52,832 bases of DNA, from the NCBI RefSeq assembly GCF_003628505.1, contig NZ_RBZP01000024.1, forward strand, positions 1 to 52,832, read 5' to 3'. Shown here piece after piece: positions 52,540-52,832 of the stretch. The notes under the pieces are model-generated. The model made no database searches. It had not been told where the DNA came from and saw nothing but the letters and a program-made list of their open reading frames with translations. This DNA is from Oceanobacillus halophilus (GTDB lineage: Bacteria > Bacillota > Bacilli > Bacillales > Amphibacillaceae). The position numbers and the translations under genes were made by a program. How positions within the stretch are numbered: the first letter of the stretch is position 1; each line of letters opens with the position of its first letter.

Positions 52540-52832
52540 GTAGTATTCTCCCTCTTTGTTATAATTTCAGTTACAAAAATATTTAATTACAACTAAATGG
52601 TAACGCTTTCTATAATAGATTGTCAATTAATTAGACTTAATAGATTTACTTGTTTGAAAAATGTCTTTTAATATAATGTCTTTTAGTATTACATTACCTT
52701 TTTTCTTATAACACAGGGACAGAGGGACAGGTTAAGGCCACTGAAAAAGTCCCTCAGAACAGCCAACAAAAATGATTTGTTAGCTGTTCTGTTTTATAAT
52801 CAAAGTAATAATGATGAAAGTAGTGGGTGATT
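52540..52832. other. Right edge: SDR upstream region and possible insertion sequence end
   Basis: GGCCACTGAAAAAGTCCC at about 52736-52753 followed by a long hairpin resembles the 3' ends of IS1182-type elements (TTTTTCAGTGGCC on the minus strand), as I remember them. The transposase would lie outside the window. GGGACAGAGGGACAG just before it is a REP-like direct repeat. Confidence 0.3.
52755..52795 (+). terminator. Terminator-like hairpin at the right edge
   Basis: CAGAACAGC...GCTGTTCTG with further pairing inside (CAACAAA/TTTGTTA) and TTTT behind. It reads as a terminator on the plus strand, though no plus-strand gene precedes it; it may belong to an insertion sequence end. Confidence 0.55.

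Noticed and set aside
1..52832. tRNA or rRNA genes
   Set aside because: I saw no cloverleaf with a GGTTCRANYCC-type arm and no rRNA-like segment while reading the intergenic regions.

Overview
The window looks like chromosome from a low-GC Gram-positive of the Bacillaceae. The Oceanobacillus/Virgibacillus group is my best guess, from general resemblance and not from any marker gene. Supporting signs are strong AGGAGG-type ribosome binding sites, sigma-A promoters with 17-base spacers, an S-box (SAM-I) riboswitch, a 157-residue LuxS, and high-copy-looking intergenic repeats. Almost the whole window is accessory DNA: defence genes, catabolic cassettes and many gene relics.

Region by region. 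1-460: the start of an Rpn-type nuclease gene leaving the window, then an antitoxin-like RNA gene whose holin-like toxin is reduced to its last 11 codons. 725-3863: McrBC type IV restriction (EVE-like domain on McrB). 4180-4538: a shattered YgjP metallopeptidase gene. 4566-5897: a PIN_8-type ribonuclease-like protein. 6241-11323: a two-gene restriction-modification system whose large subunit joins a GIY-YIG-like domain, a DEAH helicase and an NPPY methylase half. 11478-12040: RadC and Mrr_N relics. 12427-18674: a sigma-54-controlled TRAP transporter/HisD-like dehydrogenase cassette. 20122-25469: a membrane-anchored Mrr-like nuclease and a second McrBC-like pair. 25613-30498: an SDR gene, then relics (alcohol dehydrogenase, IS4 transposase, a toxin-antitoxin pair, a DHFR-family reductase) around a divergent CPBP protease/MerR pair. 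30576-39223: dptFGH, the restriction half of the DNA phosphorothioate system, with no dnd modification genes in view and a fossil of an mcrB-like 5' end just behind dptH. 39581-41446: a coupled, unrecognised two-gene module (glycine-zipper membrane protein plus a 449-residue partner). 41520-44711: a SAM-riboswitch operon of SDR, NhaC/MetT-like transporter and luxS. 44880-49465: small membrane proteins and a flavin operon (XRE regulator, ApbE, two FMN reductases, one with two ApbE-type flavinylation motifs on its tail). 50165-50556: a 392-bp element with terminal inverted repeats. 50875-52539: two more SDR dehydrogenases.

Two themes link the window. First, it is a defence island in turnover: at least five intact nuclease-based systems sit among several dead ones. 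Second, a palindromic repeat of about 50 bp (GGTCAGTCCCC...GGGGACTGACC) occurs at least nine times, always in the same orientation, and repeatedly marks the break points of dead genes. The most novel-looking items are the flavinylation tail at 45771-45830, the two-gene module at 39581-41446, the phosphorothioate-restriction locus with its mcrB fossil, and the orphan antitoxin RNA at 248-432. All identifications come from reading the sequence; no database search was run.
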